Assembly (NCBI RefSeq): GCF_016863315.1
Contig: NZ_BOOQ01000059.1
Span: 1 to 64,000 of the forward strand
Length of the DNA stretch: 64,000 nucleotides
Source: Planotetraspora silvatica
Lineage (GTDB): Bacteria; Actinomycetota; Actinomycetes; Streptosporangiales; Streptosporangiaceae
Direction of reading: 5' to 3'
The translations under genes were made by a program, and so were the position numbers. Positions 17,820 to 26,038 of this stretch are shown here, piece by piece (the first letter of the stretch is position 1; each line of letters begins with the position of its first letter). The notes under the pieces are model-generated. The model saw only the letters and a list, made by a program, of their open reading frames with translations, was not told the origin of the DNA and searched no databases.

Positions 17820-18416
17820 CTAGCCCGCCGGGGTCGCCTGGGAGATCACGAGTTCGACGAGTGCCCGCGCGGCAGCGGCGGGCCGTTCATCGGGACGGGA
17901 GGCCGCGACGGCGGCGGCGCCGTCGATCAGCAGTTGCAGCTGGACGCCCGCCATGGCCGGGTCGGGGTGCCCGGCGGCGCGCAGTTCCCCTTCCAGCAGC
18001 GCGCGCAGGCGGCGCTTGTGAGCGCGGATCACGTCGTGTGCCGGGTGTGCCGGGTCGGCGAGCGTGAGATCGGCGTTGACGAAGGGGCAACCGCGGTATC
18101 CGGGCGCGTCCGGGATCTTCTCGAGGACGGCGAAGAGAGACCGCAGCCGCTCGCGTGGATCGTCTCCGCCGGCGGCCAGGGCGTCGGCGTAGAGCCGCTC
18201 GGTGCGTTCGGAGGTCTTCGCGAGCACCTCTGTGACGAGGCCTTCCTTGCCGCCGAAATGCTGGTAGAGCGAGCGGCGGGCGACGTCGGCCGCGGTGAGG
18301 ATGGCGTCGACGCCGACATGCATCCCCTCGCGGTAGGTCAGCTCGTCGGCCGCGCGCAGCAGCCGCTCGCGCGGGCCTTCGCTCCGGGGGGCCTTCGTGG
18401 TGTTCGTCGTGTCCAC
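17820..18416 (-). CDS. TetR/AcrR family transcriptional regulator
   Basis: A 198-aa repressor with an N-terminal helix-turn-helix (ILTAADVARRSLYQHFGGKEGLVTEVL) and a variable ligand-binding half. It faces the SDR gene at 18501. A perfect palindrome (18426-18443) lies in the promoter gap, so it most likely represses itself and the SDR gene. I choose GTG 18416 (MDTTNTTKAP). A second in-frame GTG at 18434 would add six residues but falls inside the palindrome, possible only for a leaderless transcript. The inducer is unknown; the SDR partner suggests a small carbonyl compound. Confidence 0.88.
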   Translation of the reverse strand: MDTTNTTKAPRSEGPRERLLRAADELTYREGMHVGVDAILTAADVARRSLYQHFGGKEGLVTEVLAKTSERTERLYADALAAGGDDPRERLRSLFAVLEKIPDAPGYRGCPFVNADLTLADPAHPAHDVIRAHKRRLRALLEGELRAAGHPDPAMAGVQLQLLIDGAAAVAASRPDERPAAAARALVELVISQATPAG

Positions 18417-18425
18417 GATTTGACT

Positions 18426-18443
18426 ATAGACCACTCGGTCTAT
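18426..18443. promoter_or_regulatory. Palindromic operator of the TetR/SDR pair
   Basis: Perfect inverted repeat ATAGACC-ACTC-GGTCTAT in the 84-bp divergent gap. A further right-half copy (CGGTCTAC) follows at about 18463-18470. Position and symmetry fit autoregulation by the adjacent TetR protein. Confidence 0.75.
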
Positions 18444-18500
18444 CTATAGTGAATCGAACGATCGGTCTACTTTTTGAGAATCCACGAACGGAGAACGACC

Positions 18501-19205
18501 ATGCAGATCGAGGGAGCAGTCGCCCTTGTCACCGGTGCGAACCGCGGAATCGGCCGGGCCTTCGCCCGGGCCCTGCTCGAGCACGGCGCGGCGAAGGTCT
18601 ACGCCGGATCCAGGGACCCGGGCGCCGTGAAGGACGGCGGTCTGATCCCGGTGCGGCTCGACGTCACCGACCCGGCCCAGGTCGCGGCCGCGGCGGAGAT
18701 CGCCGGTGACGTCACGATCGTGATCAACAACGCGGGCGTCGCCGGCGGCACGGGACTGCTCGACGGATCGTTCGACGGAGCGCGGCACGAGATGGAGGTC
18801 AACTACCTCGGCACCTGGGCGGTCTCCCGGGCGTTCGCCCCGGTGCTCGCCCGCAACGGAGGCGGGGCGCTGGTCAACATGCTCTCCGTCGCCTCGTGGA
18901 TGGCGATGCCCGGCGCGCCCGGATACGCGGCGTCCAAGTCGGCGCAGTGGTCGCTGACCAACGCGCTGCGTCTCGGGCTGACCGAGCAGGGGACGCTGGT
19001 GGTCGCCGTGCATTCCGGCTACGTCGACACCGATCTCAGCGCGTGGACGACGGCACCGAAGATCACTCCGGAGGACGTCGCGGAGCGGACCATGCGGGCG
19101 CTGCTCGATGACCGTGAGGAGGTGCTGGCCGACGAGGTGACCCGCTCGGTCAGGGCCGCGCTGTCCGCCCCGCCGGAGGGGTACCGGCCGACGCCGATCG
19201 GCTAG
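18501..19205 (+). CDS. Short-chain dehydrogenase/reductase (SDR)
   Basis: A 234-aa classical SDR, an NAD(P)-dependent oxidoreductase. The cofactor motif is TGANRGIG at the N-terminus, NNAG follows (VINNAGVAG), and the catalytic Tyr and Lys are in PGYAASKSAQW with an upstream Ser in MLSVASW. ATG 18501 has a GGAGAA ribosome binding site 5 bp upstream. The divergent TetR gene and palindromic operator suggest it is induced by its substrate or a related molecule. It ends in a 4-bp convergent overlap with the acyltransferase gene. The substrate is unknown. Confidence 0.9.
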   Translation: MQIEGAVALVTGANRGIGRAFARALLEHGAAKVYAGSRDPGAVKDGGLIPVRLDVTDPAQVAAAAEIAGDVTIVINNAGVAGGTGLLDGSFDGARHEMEVNYLGTWAVSRAFAPVLARNGGGALVNMLSVASWMAMPGAPGYAASKSAQWSLTNALRLGLTEQGTLVVAVHSGYVDTDLSAWTTAPKITPEDVAERTMRALLDDREEVLADEVTRSVRAALSAPPEGYRPTPIG

Positions 19206-20485
19206 GGAGCCGGCTGGAGGGCGGCCGCCTTCGCCGGATCCGGCCGGGGGGCCACGTAGCGGATCAGACGGCGTGCGGGCTCCTCGACGTACCGGTAGGT
19301 CAGGTGGGCCATCAGGAGGGTGAGCCCGGCCACCGGCACGAAGTTGAGGACCAGGTCGCCCGTCCACGTCGCCTGACCCGTGAAGTCCCGCCACAGGTAG
19401 AGCACCACGAACTGCCACAGGAAGACGCTGTAGGACACCCGGCCCAGATAGCTCATCGTGCGGCCGCCCAGCACGGACGCGCTGAGGCCGCCCCGCTCCG
19501 GCCCGAGGGCGGCGGGGGCCACGAGGCAGAACGCCACCGTCGTGTAGAGGATCTGCTCGAACAGGCCGGTCCACATCCCGTCGATGCCGACGAACCGGGC
19601 ACCGGTCACCGGCGTGGCCGCGATCACGTACGCCAAGGCCGCGATCAGCCACAACGAGCCCGTGGAGGCGTGGACGGCCCGGCCGAAGCGCCGGGGCCCC
19701 TCGGCGCCGGTCCGCGCCCAGACGGAGACGACCGCGAGCATCATGCCGGGGACGAAGAACGTCCACGATCGAGGCAGCCAGATGTTCATCCAGGGCCGGT
19801 AGTCGGGGTGGAACTCGAAGACCGTGTAGACGTAGGACAGGCCGCCGAACACGGCGAGGCCGATGAGCAGCCGCCTGGCGCGGATGGCGACCGGCGCGCC
19901 GCCGCGTGTCGCGAAGGCGCGGAGGGCGGCGGCCATGATCGGCAGGGTGAGGTAGAACGCGACCTCGACCGACAGGCTCCACATCTGGCCGAGGCCCTGT
20001 GGTCCCAGTCCGTACCACCAGTGGTCGATGTCGTAGTTGTGCAGCAGGAACAACATCTCGGTCCACGTCCACAGGTCGCCGCGGTGGCCGTCCGCCCACA
20101 ACAGCAGGGCGACGACGACGACCAGCCAGTACGCCGGCATGATCCGGAACAGGCGCTTCCAGAGGTAGATCCTGGTGTCGGGCTCGGGGGAGTCCTCCAG
20201 CACCACCCGCACCCACGGCCGGTACAGCAGCAGGCCGGACAGGGTGAAGAAGATCGGCACTCCCACCTCGCCGCGGGAGAGTATGCCGCCGAGGAAACCC
20301 TCACGGAGGGCGGTTCCGGTCTCGATCGACACGTGGAAGAGGAGCACTCCGAACGCGGCGATGGCGCGCAGTCCGTCGAGGGAGGCCTGGCGCCCGCCGG
20401 TGGCCGGCAGGTCGGGGGAGACGGGGCGGGGGTTCTCCGCTCGCGGGGAACTCGCCGACATCTCGCTAGAACCTGTTTCGGTCAC
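19202..20485 (-). CDS. Acyltransferase 3 family membrane protein (OafA-like)
   Basis: A 427-aa integral membrane O-acyltransferase with about ten helices. It begins with the family signature LDGLRAIAAFGVLLFHVS, whose His is the presumed catalytic residue, and includes FFTLSGLLLYRPW and the late RVSYSVFLWQ segment. Such enzymes move acetyl or other acyl groups onto sugars or lipids exposed at the surface. Its place between two glycan loci fits modification of an envelope glycan. GTG start; an in-frame ATG lies a few codons downstream. It is divergent from the DUF3068-ubiA-dprE operon. Confidence 0.9.
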   Translation of the reverse strand: MTETGSSEMSASSPRAENPRPVSPDLPATGGRQASLDGLRAIAAFGVLLFHVSIETGTALREGFLGGILSRGEVGVPIFFTLSGLLLYRPWVRVVLEDSPEPDTRIYLWKRLFRIMPAYWLVVVVALLLWADGHRGDLWTWTEMLFLLHNYDIDHWWYGLGPQGLGQMWSLSVEVAFYLTLPIMAAALRAFATRGGAPVAIRARRLLIGLAVFGGLSYVYTVFEFHPDYRPWMNIWLPRSWTFFVPGMMLAVVSVWARTGAEGPRRFGRAVHASTGSLWLIAALAYVIAATPVTGARFVGIDGMWTGLFEQILYTTVAFCLVAPAALGPERGGLSASVLGGRTMSYLGRVSYSVFLWQFVVLYLWRDFTGQATWTGDLVLNFVPVAGLTLLMAHLTYRYVEEPARRLIRYVAPRPDPAKAAALQPAP

Positions 20486-20540
20486 TTTTCCGCATCCCTG
20501 GTGACGTGGGTCACGTGCGCGACTAACATAACGCGGAATA

Positions 20541-20552
20541 GAAACATGTTTC
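20541..20552. promoter_or_regulatory. GAAACATGTTTC palindrome in a divergent promoter
   Basis: A perfect 12-bp palindrome in the AT-rich gap between the acyltransferase and the DUF3068-ubiA-dprE1-dprE2 operon, 65 bp before the operon start. A second inverted repeat (GTGAC-GTGG-GTCAC) lies at 20501-20514. Either could be a regulator site controlling DPA synthesis. Confidence 0.4.
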
Positions 20553-20616
20553 AGTACAAAACCTCACAATTTCAAAGTCTCTCACCCCCCTTTGCGGGAT
20601 GCCCCAGGAGGAGCGA

Positions 20617-21576
20617 ATGCGCCGCGCCACCGGAGTTGTTCTGCTAGCCGTCGGGGCGTTCCTTGTCGTTCTGGCTCCGCTGTTGAGATTCCAGGTGGCG
20701 GGCAAGCTCATCGAGGCTCCGTCCGACCAGTACTCCGTCTCGAAGCTCTCCGCGGACAACGCCCAGTACTTCAGCCAGCAGGACCTGAAGGTCCTCACCG
20801 GCACCCTCGACATCACCGTCACGACTCGGGGCGACGTGGCGGAGTCCAAGGACGACCATGTCGTCTGGGATCAGTTCACCGCCGTCAACGACGTGACCAA
20901 CAGCAGGCCGTCGATCTCGCTGTCGGAGTTCCGCAGCGCGTTCAACAAGTACAACGGCGCCGGGGTCAACTGCTGCGGCGTGAGCGTGGACAAGCAGCCG
21001 GTCCAGCTGGACGGCCAGATCTTCCTGTTCCCCTTCGGCGTGGAGAAGAAGACCTACAAGGTGTTCGACACCTCCACCCGCAAGGCCTGGGACGCGGCGT
21101 TCGTCGGTGAGGACACCGTCCAGGGGCTCAAGGTCTACAAGTTCCAGCAGAAGATCCCGCCCACGGTCACCCAGACGCTCACCGCGCCCGCGTCGGTGCT
21201 GGGCATGACCGACCCGGGCGACGTCCAGGTCAACCGCGTCTACGACGGCGTCGTGACGTTCTGGGTGGAGCCCACGACGGGCGCGCCGGTCAAGCAGGAG
21301 CAGCAGCGTCACGAGGTGCTCAAGACGGCCGACGGGGTCGAGCGGATGCCCGCCCTGATCGCCACCGCGCAGTTCACGCCGCAGACCATCGGTGAACTGG
21401 TCAAGACGGCCAGAGACAGCATGGACCAGATCACGCTCATCAAGACGACCGCGCCGTTGCTGTCGCTCGTCATCGGGCTCATCCTCGCCGTGGCGGGATT
21501 CGTGCTCCTGCGCGCTCCCTCCGCCGCGGCCTCCAAGGACAAGCCGGCGACGGCGTCCGCTGCCGACGCGGAGTGA
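20617..21576 (+). CDS. DUF3068 / PorA-family protein, second copy
   Basis: A 319-aa paralogue of the 14189 gene with the same plan: N-terminal helix (~5-27), external domain with the tandem cysteines (VNCCGVSVDK) and a C-terminal helix (~275-300). The ATG at 20617 has AGGAGG 5 bp upstream, better than the in-frame ATG at 20599. It is the first gene of the run DUF3068-ubiA-dprE1-dprE2 (gaps of 51, 25 and 10 bp), which ties the family to DPA or arabinan metabolism here. The function remains unknown. Confidence 0.88.
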   Translation: MRRATGVVLLAVGAFLVVLAPLLRFQVAGKLIEAPSDQYSVSKLSADNAQYFSQQDLKVLTGTLDITVTTRGDVAESKDDHVVWDQFTAVNDVTNSRPSISLSEFRSAFNKYNGAGVNCCGVSVDKQPVQLDGQIFLFPFGVEKKTYKVFDTSTRKAWDAAFVGEDTVQGLKVYKFQQKIPPTVTQTLTAPASVLGMTDPGDVQVNRVYDGVVTFWVEPTTGAPVKQEQQRHEVLKTADGVERMPALIATAQFTPQTIGELVKTARDSMDQITLIKTTAPLLSLVIGLILAVAGFVLLRAPSAAASKDKPATASAADAE

Positions 21577-21627
21577 GACACGGACGCGCGGACTGAGACG
21601 GGCCGTGACCCGAGCGGGACGGCAGCG

Positions 21628-22563
21628 ATGAGCAGCACGGAAGGCCCGGCACTCCGCTCGCCGGTGGACGACGTGCCACCGGCGAGCGGACCCGCCACCC
21701 ACTCGGTGGCGGCCGCGCTGTTCCATGCCTGCCGTCCCCGCCAGTGGCTCAAGAACGCGCTCGTCTTCGCCGCCCCGGCGGCCGCGGGGGTGCTCACGAC
21801 GGGCGCGGGGCTGCGCGGCTCACTCGTCGCCTTCGCCGCGTTCTGCGTGACGGCGAGCGGCACGTACATGTTCAACGACGCCGCCGACGCGGACGCCGAC
21901 CGGCGTCACCCGCGTAAGCGGCTGCGGCCGATCGCCTCCGGCGCCGTGTCCGTACGGCTCGCGCGCGTCACCGGCACGGTCCTGATCGCCCTCGGTCTCC
22001 TGGCCGGCTGGGCCGGCGGCTGGCAACTCGCCGCCGTGGTGGCCGCCTACATCGCGCTGACGTTCTCCTACACGCTCTGGCTCAAGCGGCAGCCGGTGGT
22101 CGACCTGGTCGCCGTCGCCGGCTGTCACGTGCTCCGGGCCTACGCGGGCGCGGTCGCGGTGGCCGTTCCGGTGACGAGCTGGTTCCTCGTCGTCATCTCC
22201 CTGGGGTCGCTCCTGCTCGTGGCGGGCAAGAGAGAGGCCGAGCTGCGCGCCCAGGGCGGGAACGGCACCCGGGCGACCCTGGTGACGTACACGGTCGCCT
22301 ACCTGGGGCACGTCCGGGTCATGGCATCGGGCGCGATGATCGTCACCTACTGCCTGTGGGCCTTGCAGGAGCACGAGGGCGCCGCCCGTGCGCCCTATGC
22401 CGTGAGCATCGTCCCGTTCGTCCTCGTCGTGCTGCGGCACGCCCTGCTCGTGGACCGCGGGGTGGGTGAGGAACCGGAGGAGCTGGCCCTGCGGGACCGT
22501 CCGCTGCAGGTCTTCATCGGGCTGTTGCTGGTGCCGCTGGCCGTCGGCGTGTATTTGACGTGA
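21628..22563 (+). CDS. ubiA: Decaprenyl-phosphate phosphoribosyltransferase (UbiA family)
   Basis: A 311-aa membrane prenyltransferase-fold enzyme with about eight helices. It joins phosphoribosyl pyrophosphate to decaprenyl phosphate, the committed step to decaprenyl-phosphoryl-arabinose. RPRQWLKNALVFAAP near the N-terminus and the acidic motif NDAADADADRRHP followed by KRLRPIASG are those of the phosphoribosyltransferase branch (mycobacterial Rv3806c), not of ubiquinone or heme prenyltransferases. Direct linkage to dprE1 and dprE2 supports this. A dephosphorylating enzyme for the intermediate is not in the window. Confidence 0.9.
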   Translation: MSSTEGPALRSPVDDVPPASGPATHSVAAALFHACRPRQWLKNALVFAAPAAAGVLTTGAGLRGSLVAFAAFCVTASGTYMFNDAADADADRRHPRKRLRPIASGAVSVRLARVTGTVLIALGLLAGWAGGWQLAAVVAAYIALTFSYTLWLKRQPVVDLVAVAGCHVLRAYAGAVAVAVPVTSWFLVVISLGSLLLVAGKREAELRAQGGNGTRATLVTYTVAYLGHVRVMASGAMIVTYCLWALQEHEGAARAPYAVSIVPFVLVVLRHALLVDRGVGEEPEELALRDRPLQVFIGLLLVPLAVGVYLT

Positions 22564-22588
22564 CCATCCTGCGGTGAACACTCCTGAC

Positions 22589-23926
22589 ATGACACTCCTG
22601 ACGGGGTGGGGGCGCACGGCTCCCACACCCGCCCGCCTGTCGCGCCCCCGGTCGGTGGAGGAGGCCGCGGCGCTCCTGCGTGCGGCGACCGGACGCGGGG
22701 CCGTCGCCCGCGGGCTCGGCCGGTCGTACGGCGACGCCGCCCAGAACTCGGGAGGGGTGGTGCTCGACTGCACGGCCCTCACCTCGTCGTGGGCCCACGA
22801 CCCCGCGACCGGGCTGGTGACGGCGTCCGCGGGCATGAGCCTGCACGACCTGATGACGGAACTCCTCCCGCGCGGCTGGTTCGTGCCGGTGACGCCGGGC
22901 ACGCGCCACGTCACCGTAGGCGGAGCCGTCGCGGCCGACGTCCACGGCAAGAACCACCACGTGGACTCCTCATTCGGCGCCCACGTGCGCTCGCTCACCC
23001 TCCTCACCGCTGACGGGACGCTGCGGGCGCTGACCCCGGACGACGAGCTGTTCTGGGCCACGGTCGGCGGCATGGGGCTGACCGGAGTCGTCGTCGAGGC
23101 GACGTTCGCATGCGTGCCCGTGGAGACCTCACGCATGTGGGTCGACGTCGAGCGCACCCGCGACCTCGACGAGACGCTCGAGGTGATGACCGCGACCGAC
23201 GACCGGTACCGCTACACGGTCGCCTGGATCGACCTGCTCGCCCGCGGCGGACGCATGGGCCGCAGTGTGCTCACGCGGGGCGACCACGCTCGCAGGGACG
23301 AACTCCCCGTTCGCATGCGGCGCGACCCGCTCGCGTTCGCGCCGCGGCCCCGGCTCGCCGCGCCGCCGTGGGTGCCGGGCGGCCTGCTCAACCGGGCGAC
23401 GGTGGGCGCGTTCAACGCCACCTGGTACGGCAAGGCGCCCGCCGCCAGGCGCGGGCTCGTCCAGGGGATCGCGCCGTTCTTCCACCCGCTGGACGGGGTC
23501 GCGCACTGGAACCGCATGTACGGCTCCCGCGGATTCGTCCAGTACCAGTTCGTCGTGCCGTTCGGAGCCGAGGAAACGCTGCGCCGTGTGGTGGAGCGCC
23601 TCTCGAACGCGGGCGTGGTGTCCTTCCTGACCGTGCTCAAGAGGTTCGGGCGGGGGACGCCGGGGATGTTGTCCTTTCCCATGCCTGGCTGGACGCTGGC
23701 TCTCGACATCCCGGTGGGACAGCGCGGCCTGGCCGAGATGCTCACCGTGTTCGACGAGTGGGTGGCCGCCGCCGGGGGCAGGCTGTACCTGGCCAAGGAC
23801 TCCCGGATGCCGGCGTCCATGATGGCCGGGACCTATCCCCGCCTGGACGAGTGGCGGGCGATCCGTGACCGGGCCGACCCGGAGGGCGTGTTCCGCTCCG
23901 ACCTCGCGAGAAGGTTGTGCCTTTGA
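22589..23926 (+). CDS. dprE1: Decaprenylphosphoryl-beta-D-ribose oxidase DprE1
   Basis: FAD-dependent oxidase of the vanillyl-alcohol-oxidase fold that oxidises C2 of decaprenylphosphoryl-ribose, the first half of the epimerisation to arabinose. Hallmarks are LTGWGRTAP at the start, ARGLGRSYGDAAQNSGG, PVTPGTRHVTVGG, the HGKNHH segment and LYLAKDSR with the flavin-site lysine. In the motif where mycobacterial enzymes have Cys387 (GWNICVD) this protein has GWTLALD, i.e. Ala371. Length is 445 aa from ATG 22589; an in-frame GTG at 22574 adds five residues. It lies 25 bp after ubiA and 10 bp before dprE2. Confidence 0.94.
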   Translation: MTLLTGWGRTAPTPARLSRPRSVEEAAALLRAATGRGAVARGLGRSYGDAAQNSGGVVLDCTALTSSWAHDPATGLVTASAGMSLHDLMTELLPRGWFVPVTPGTRHVTVGGAVAADVHGKNHHVDSSFGAHVRSLTLLTADGTLRALTPDDELFWATVGGMGLTGVVVEATFACVPVETSRMWVDVERTRDLDETLEVMTATDDRYRYTVAWIDLLARGGRMGRSVLTRGDHARRDELPVRMRRDPLAFAPRPRLAAPPWVPGGLLNRATVGAFNATWYGKAPAARRGLVQGIAPFFHPLDGVAHWNRMYGSRGFVQYQFVVPFGAEETLRRVVERLSNAGVVSFLTVLKRFGRGTPGMLSFPMPGWTLALDIPVGQRGLAEMLTVFDEWVAAAGGRLYLAKDSRMPASMMAGTYPRLDEWRAIRDRADPEGVFRSDLARRLCL

Positions 23927-23936
23927 GGGGGAGACC

Positions 23937-24686
23937 ATGAAGAACGCCCTGGGTTCCGTGGACACCGTCCTGCTTCTCGGCGGACGCAGCGAGATCGGCC
24001 TCGCGATCGTCGAGCGCCTGGTCAGAGCTGGTGCGCGCCGCGTCATGCTGGCCGCGCGCGGCGGCACCGCTCCGGTGGATCGGCTGCGCAAGCTGGGCGC
24101 CGAGGTTCACCTGGCCGACTTCGACGCCGCGCGTCCCGAGACGCACGCCGCGCTGATCGAGGACGCCGCCACGCGACTGGGGGACCTCGACGTCGTGATC
24201 CCCGCCTTCGGCGTGCTCGGCCGCCAGGCGGTTTACGACGCCGACCCCGTGGCGGCGGCGCGGGACGTCGCGGTCAACTTCGGCGGGCACGTCTCGATCG
24301 GCCTCGCCGCCGCACGGCGGCTACGAGAGCAGGGGCACGGAACGCTCGTGGTCTTGTCGTCCGTCGCCGGCGTGCGCGTCCGCAAGGCCAACTTCGTGTA
24401 CGGCTCGGCCAAGGCCGGACTGGACGGTTTCGCCCAGGGCCTCGCCGACTCGCTCCACGGATCCGGCGCCCGGGTGGTCGTCGTCCGGCCCGGGTTCGTC
24501 ATCGGGCGCATGACCGAGGGCATGAGTCCGGCTCCGATGTCCGTGACGGTGGACACCGTGGCGGACGCGGTGATCGACGGGCTCAGGTCCGGCCGGCGGA
24601 CGGTGTGGGTGCCCGCGAGGCTGCGGCCGGTGTTCGCGGTCATGCGCGTGCTGCCTCAGGCGGTGTGGCGGCGCCTGCCGCGCTGA
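23937..24686 (+). CDS. dprE2: Decaprenylphosphoryl-2-keto-ribose reductase DprE2
   Basis: A 249-aa SDR that reduces the DprE1 product with NAD(P)H to give decaprenyl-phosphoryl-arabinose. The cofactor motif is the DprE2-type LLLGGRSEIGLAIVERL, with catalytic Ser/Tyr/Lys in VLSSVAG and FVYGSAKAGLDGF. ATG 23937 has a GGGGGAGA ribosome binding site and lies 10 bp after dprE1. Assignment rests on family motifs and tight linkage to dprE1. It closes the operon; the next genes run the opposite way. Confidence 0.93.
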   Translation: MKNALGSVDTVLLLGGRSEIGLAIVERLVRAGARRVMLAARGGTAPVDRLRKLGAEVHLADFDAARPETHAALIEDAATRLGDLDVVIPAFGVLGRQAVYDADPVAAARDVAVNFGGHVSIGLAAARRLREQGHGTLVVLSSVAGVRVRKANFVYGSAKAGLDGFAQGLADSLHGSGARVVVVRPGFVIGRMTEGMSPAPMSVTVDTVADAVIDGLRSGRRTVWVPARLRPVFAVMRVLPQAVWRRLPR

Positions 24687-24720
24687 CCAGCCGTGCCGAC
24701 GACCATGCGGGTCGATGCGG

Positions 24721-25875
24721 CTAGCCGGTCACGAGGGTCAGGCCGTAGGCGGAGAGGATCTCGTTGACGGGCTGGAAGTAGGTCGTGCCGCCGGACGCGC
24801 AGTCGCCGGAGCCGCCGGAGGTGACGCCCTGGGCCTGGCTGCCGGAGATGAAGGAGCCGCCGGAGTCGCCGGGCTCGGCGCAGACGTTGGTGCGGGTGAC
24901 GCCGGAGACGGTGCCCTGGGAGTAGGTCACGCTGGCGTCGCGCTGCTCGATGGTGCCGCAGTGCCAGCCGGTGGTGGAGCCGGAACGGCACACGGAGGCG
25001 CCTTGGATGGAGGCTGCGGACCCTTTGACGATGATGTCGCCGCCGCCGTTGCCGACCCATGGCCGTGGCGTCCAGTCGCCGTTGACGGCGACCCAGGAGT
25101 AGTCGTCGCCCGGGAACGACGAGCCCTGGAAGGTGCCCTGGGCCACCTGGTTGTAGCCGGTCGTCGAGCTCCCCGCGTCGGCGCAGTGACCGGCGCTCAC
25201 GAAGCCGTTGGTGCCGCCGCGGACCACGGAGAAGCCGACCGAGCAGCGCGCCGAGCCGCCGATGTAGTAGGCGTCGCCCCCGCGCAGGTCCAGGTAGGTC
25301 CTCGGCCGTTCGTCCGACCGTTCCACGTGGACGAGTGACGTGTCGGCGCCGCTTCTGGCGACGAAGGCGTCGGCCTCCGAGGGCTCGGAGGACAGGACGA
25401 CGACCTGGTTGTTCCGGACGTCGACGTACCAGACGGGAGTGCTCCCGGGAGCGGTCGAGGAGTGCCGGTCCAGAGCCTCCTTGGACGCGGTCAGTTCGGC
25501 GAGGCTGTGGCGGACCACTTCGGCCCGCGCGCCTGACGCGGTGATGGTCTCGCTCTGTGAGGCGTTCGTCGTGGCCACGACGAACGTCTCGGACGCGGGC
25601 CCGGTGACCCACGCGCCCGCGTAGCTGTCGCCGAGCCTGCCCCGCAGGACCACCTCGGACGCGCTCGCGCGCGACTCGTTGAGCAGCCGGGTTCTGGCCT
25701 GCTCCGCGCTGAGGCCGAGGTCGTGCTGGATCGCGTCGAGCATCGCCTGGGAGGGCTGGGCGTCCGCCGTCTCCGGCGCGGGGTCCGCGACGGCGGGTGC
25801 GGTGATCAGGACGCTGATGACCAGGACACCGATCGCCAGGCCGGATCCCCTGGTGGTTGTGCGACCGCGGAGCAT
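24721..25875 (-). CDS. Secreted S1 peptidase (streptogrisin/alpha-lytic type)
   Basis: A 384-aa pre-pro-protease. A signal peptide (~1-30) is followed by an alpha-lytic-protease-type pro-region (~35-190) and the mature protease from about residue 196 (GGDAYYIGGSARCSVG). The triad is His in GFVSAGHCA, Asp in GDDYSWVAV and Ser in CAEPGDSGGSF, with paired cysteines typical of streptogrisins. ATG 25875 has a GAGGAGAG ribosome binding site. The catalytic domain is nearly the same at DNA level as that of the upstream gene at 26039, so the two are a tandem duplication. This copy lacks the C-terminal extra domain. Confidence 0.93.
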   Translation of the reverse strand: MLRGRTTTRGSGLAIGVLVISVLITAPAVADPAPETADAQPSQAMLDAIQHDLGLSAEQARTRLLNESRASASEVVLRGRLGDSYAGAWVTGPASETFVVATTNASQSETITASGARAEVVRHSLAELTASKEALDRHSSTAPGSTPVWYVDVRNNQVVVLSSEPSEADAFVARSGADTSLVHVERSDERPRTYLDLRGGDAYYIGGSARCSVGFSVVRGGTNGFVSAGHCADAGSSTTGYNQVAQGTFQGSSFPGDDYSWVAVNGDWTPRPWVGNGGGDIIVKGSAASIQGASVCRSGSTTGWHCGTIEQRDASVTYSQGTVSGVTRTNVCAEPGDSGGSFISGSQAQGVTSGGSGDCASGGTTYFQPVNEILSAYGLTLVTG

Positions 25876-25953
25876 GGGCTCTCCTCGTGGAGGTCTGTCG
25901 GGTACGGGGGAGCCGGTGCCGAATCTACCTGTCGGTGACCTCCGGGACACGGA

Positions 25954-25983
25954 GGCGCCGCCGTACACATGTACGGCGGCGCC
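25954..25983 (-). terminator. Hairpin between tandem protease genes
   Basis: A perfect 13-bp GC-rich stem (GGCGCCGCCGTAC paired across a 4-nt ACAT loop) lies 55 bp after the stop of the longer protease gene and 79 bp before the start of the shorter one, both on the minus strand. It should stop read-through and implies separate promoters. Confidence 0.75.
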
Positions 25984-26038
25984 TGTCGTGCGGCGGTCGT
26001 CCCCGCCAGGCTGTCACGGCCTGGCGTTACGGCTGCTG

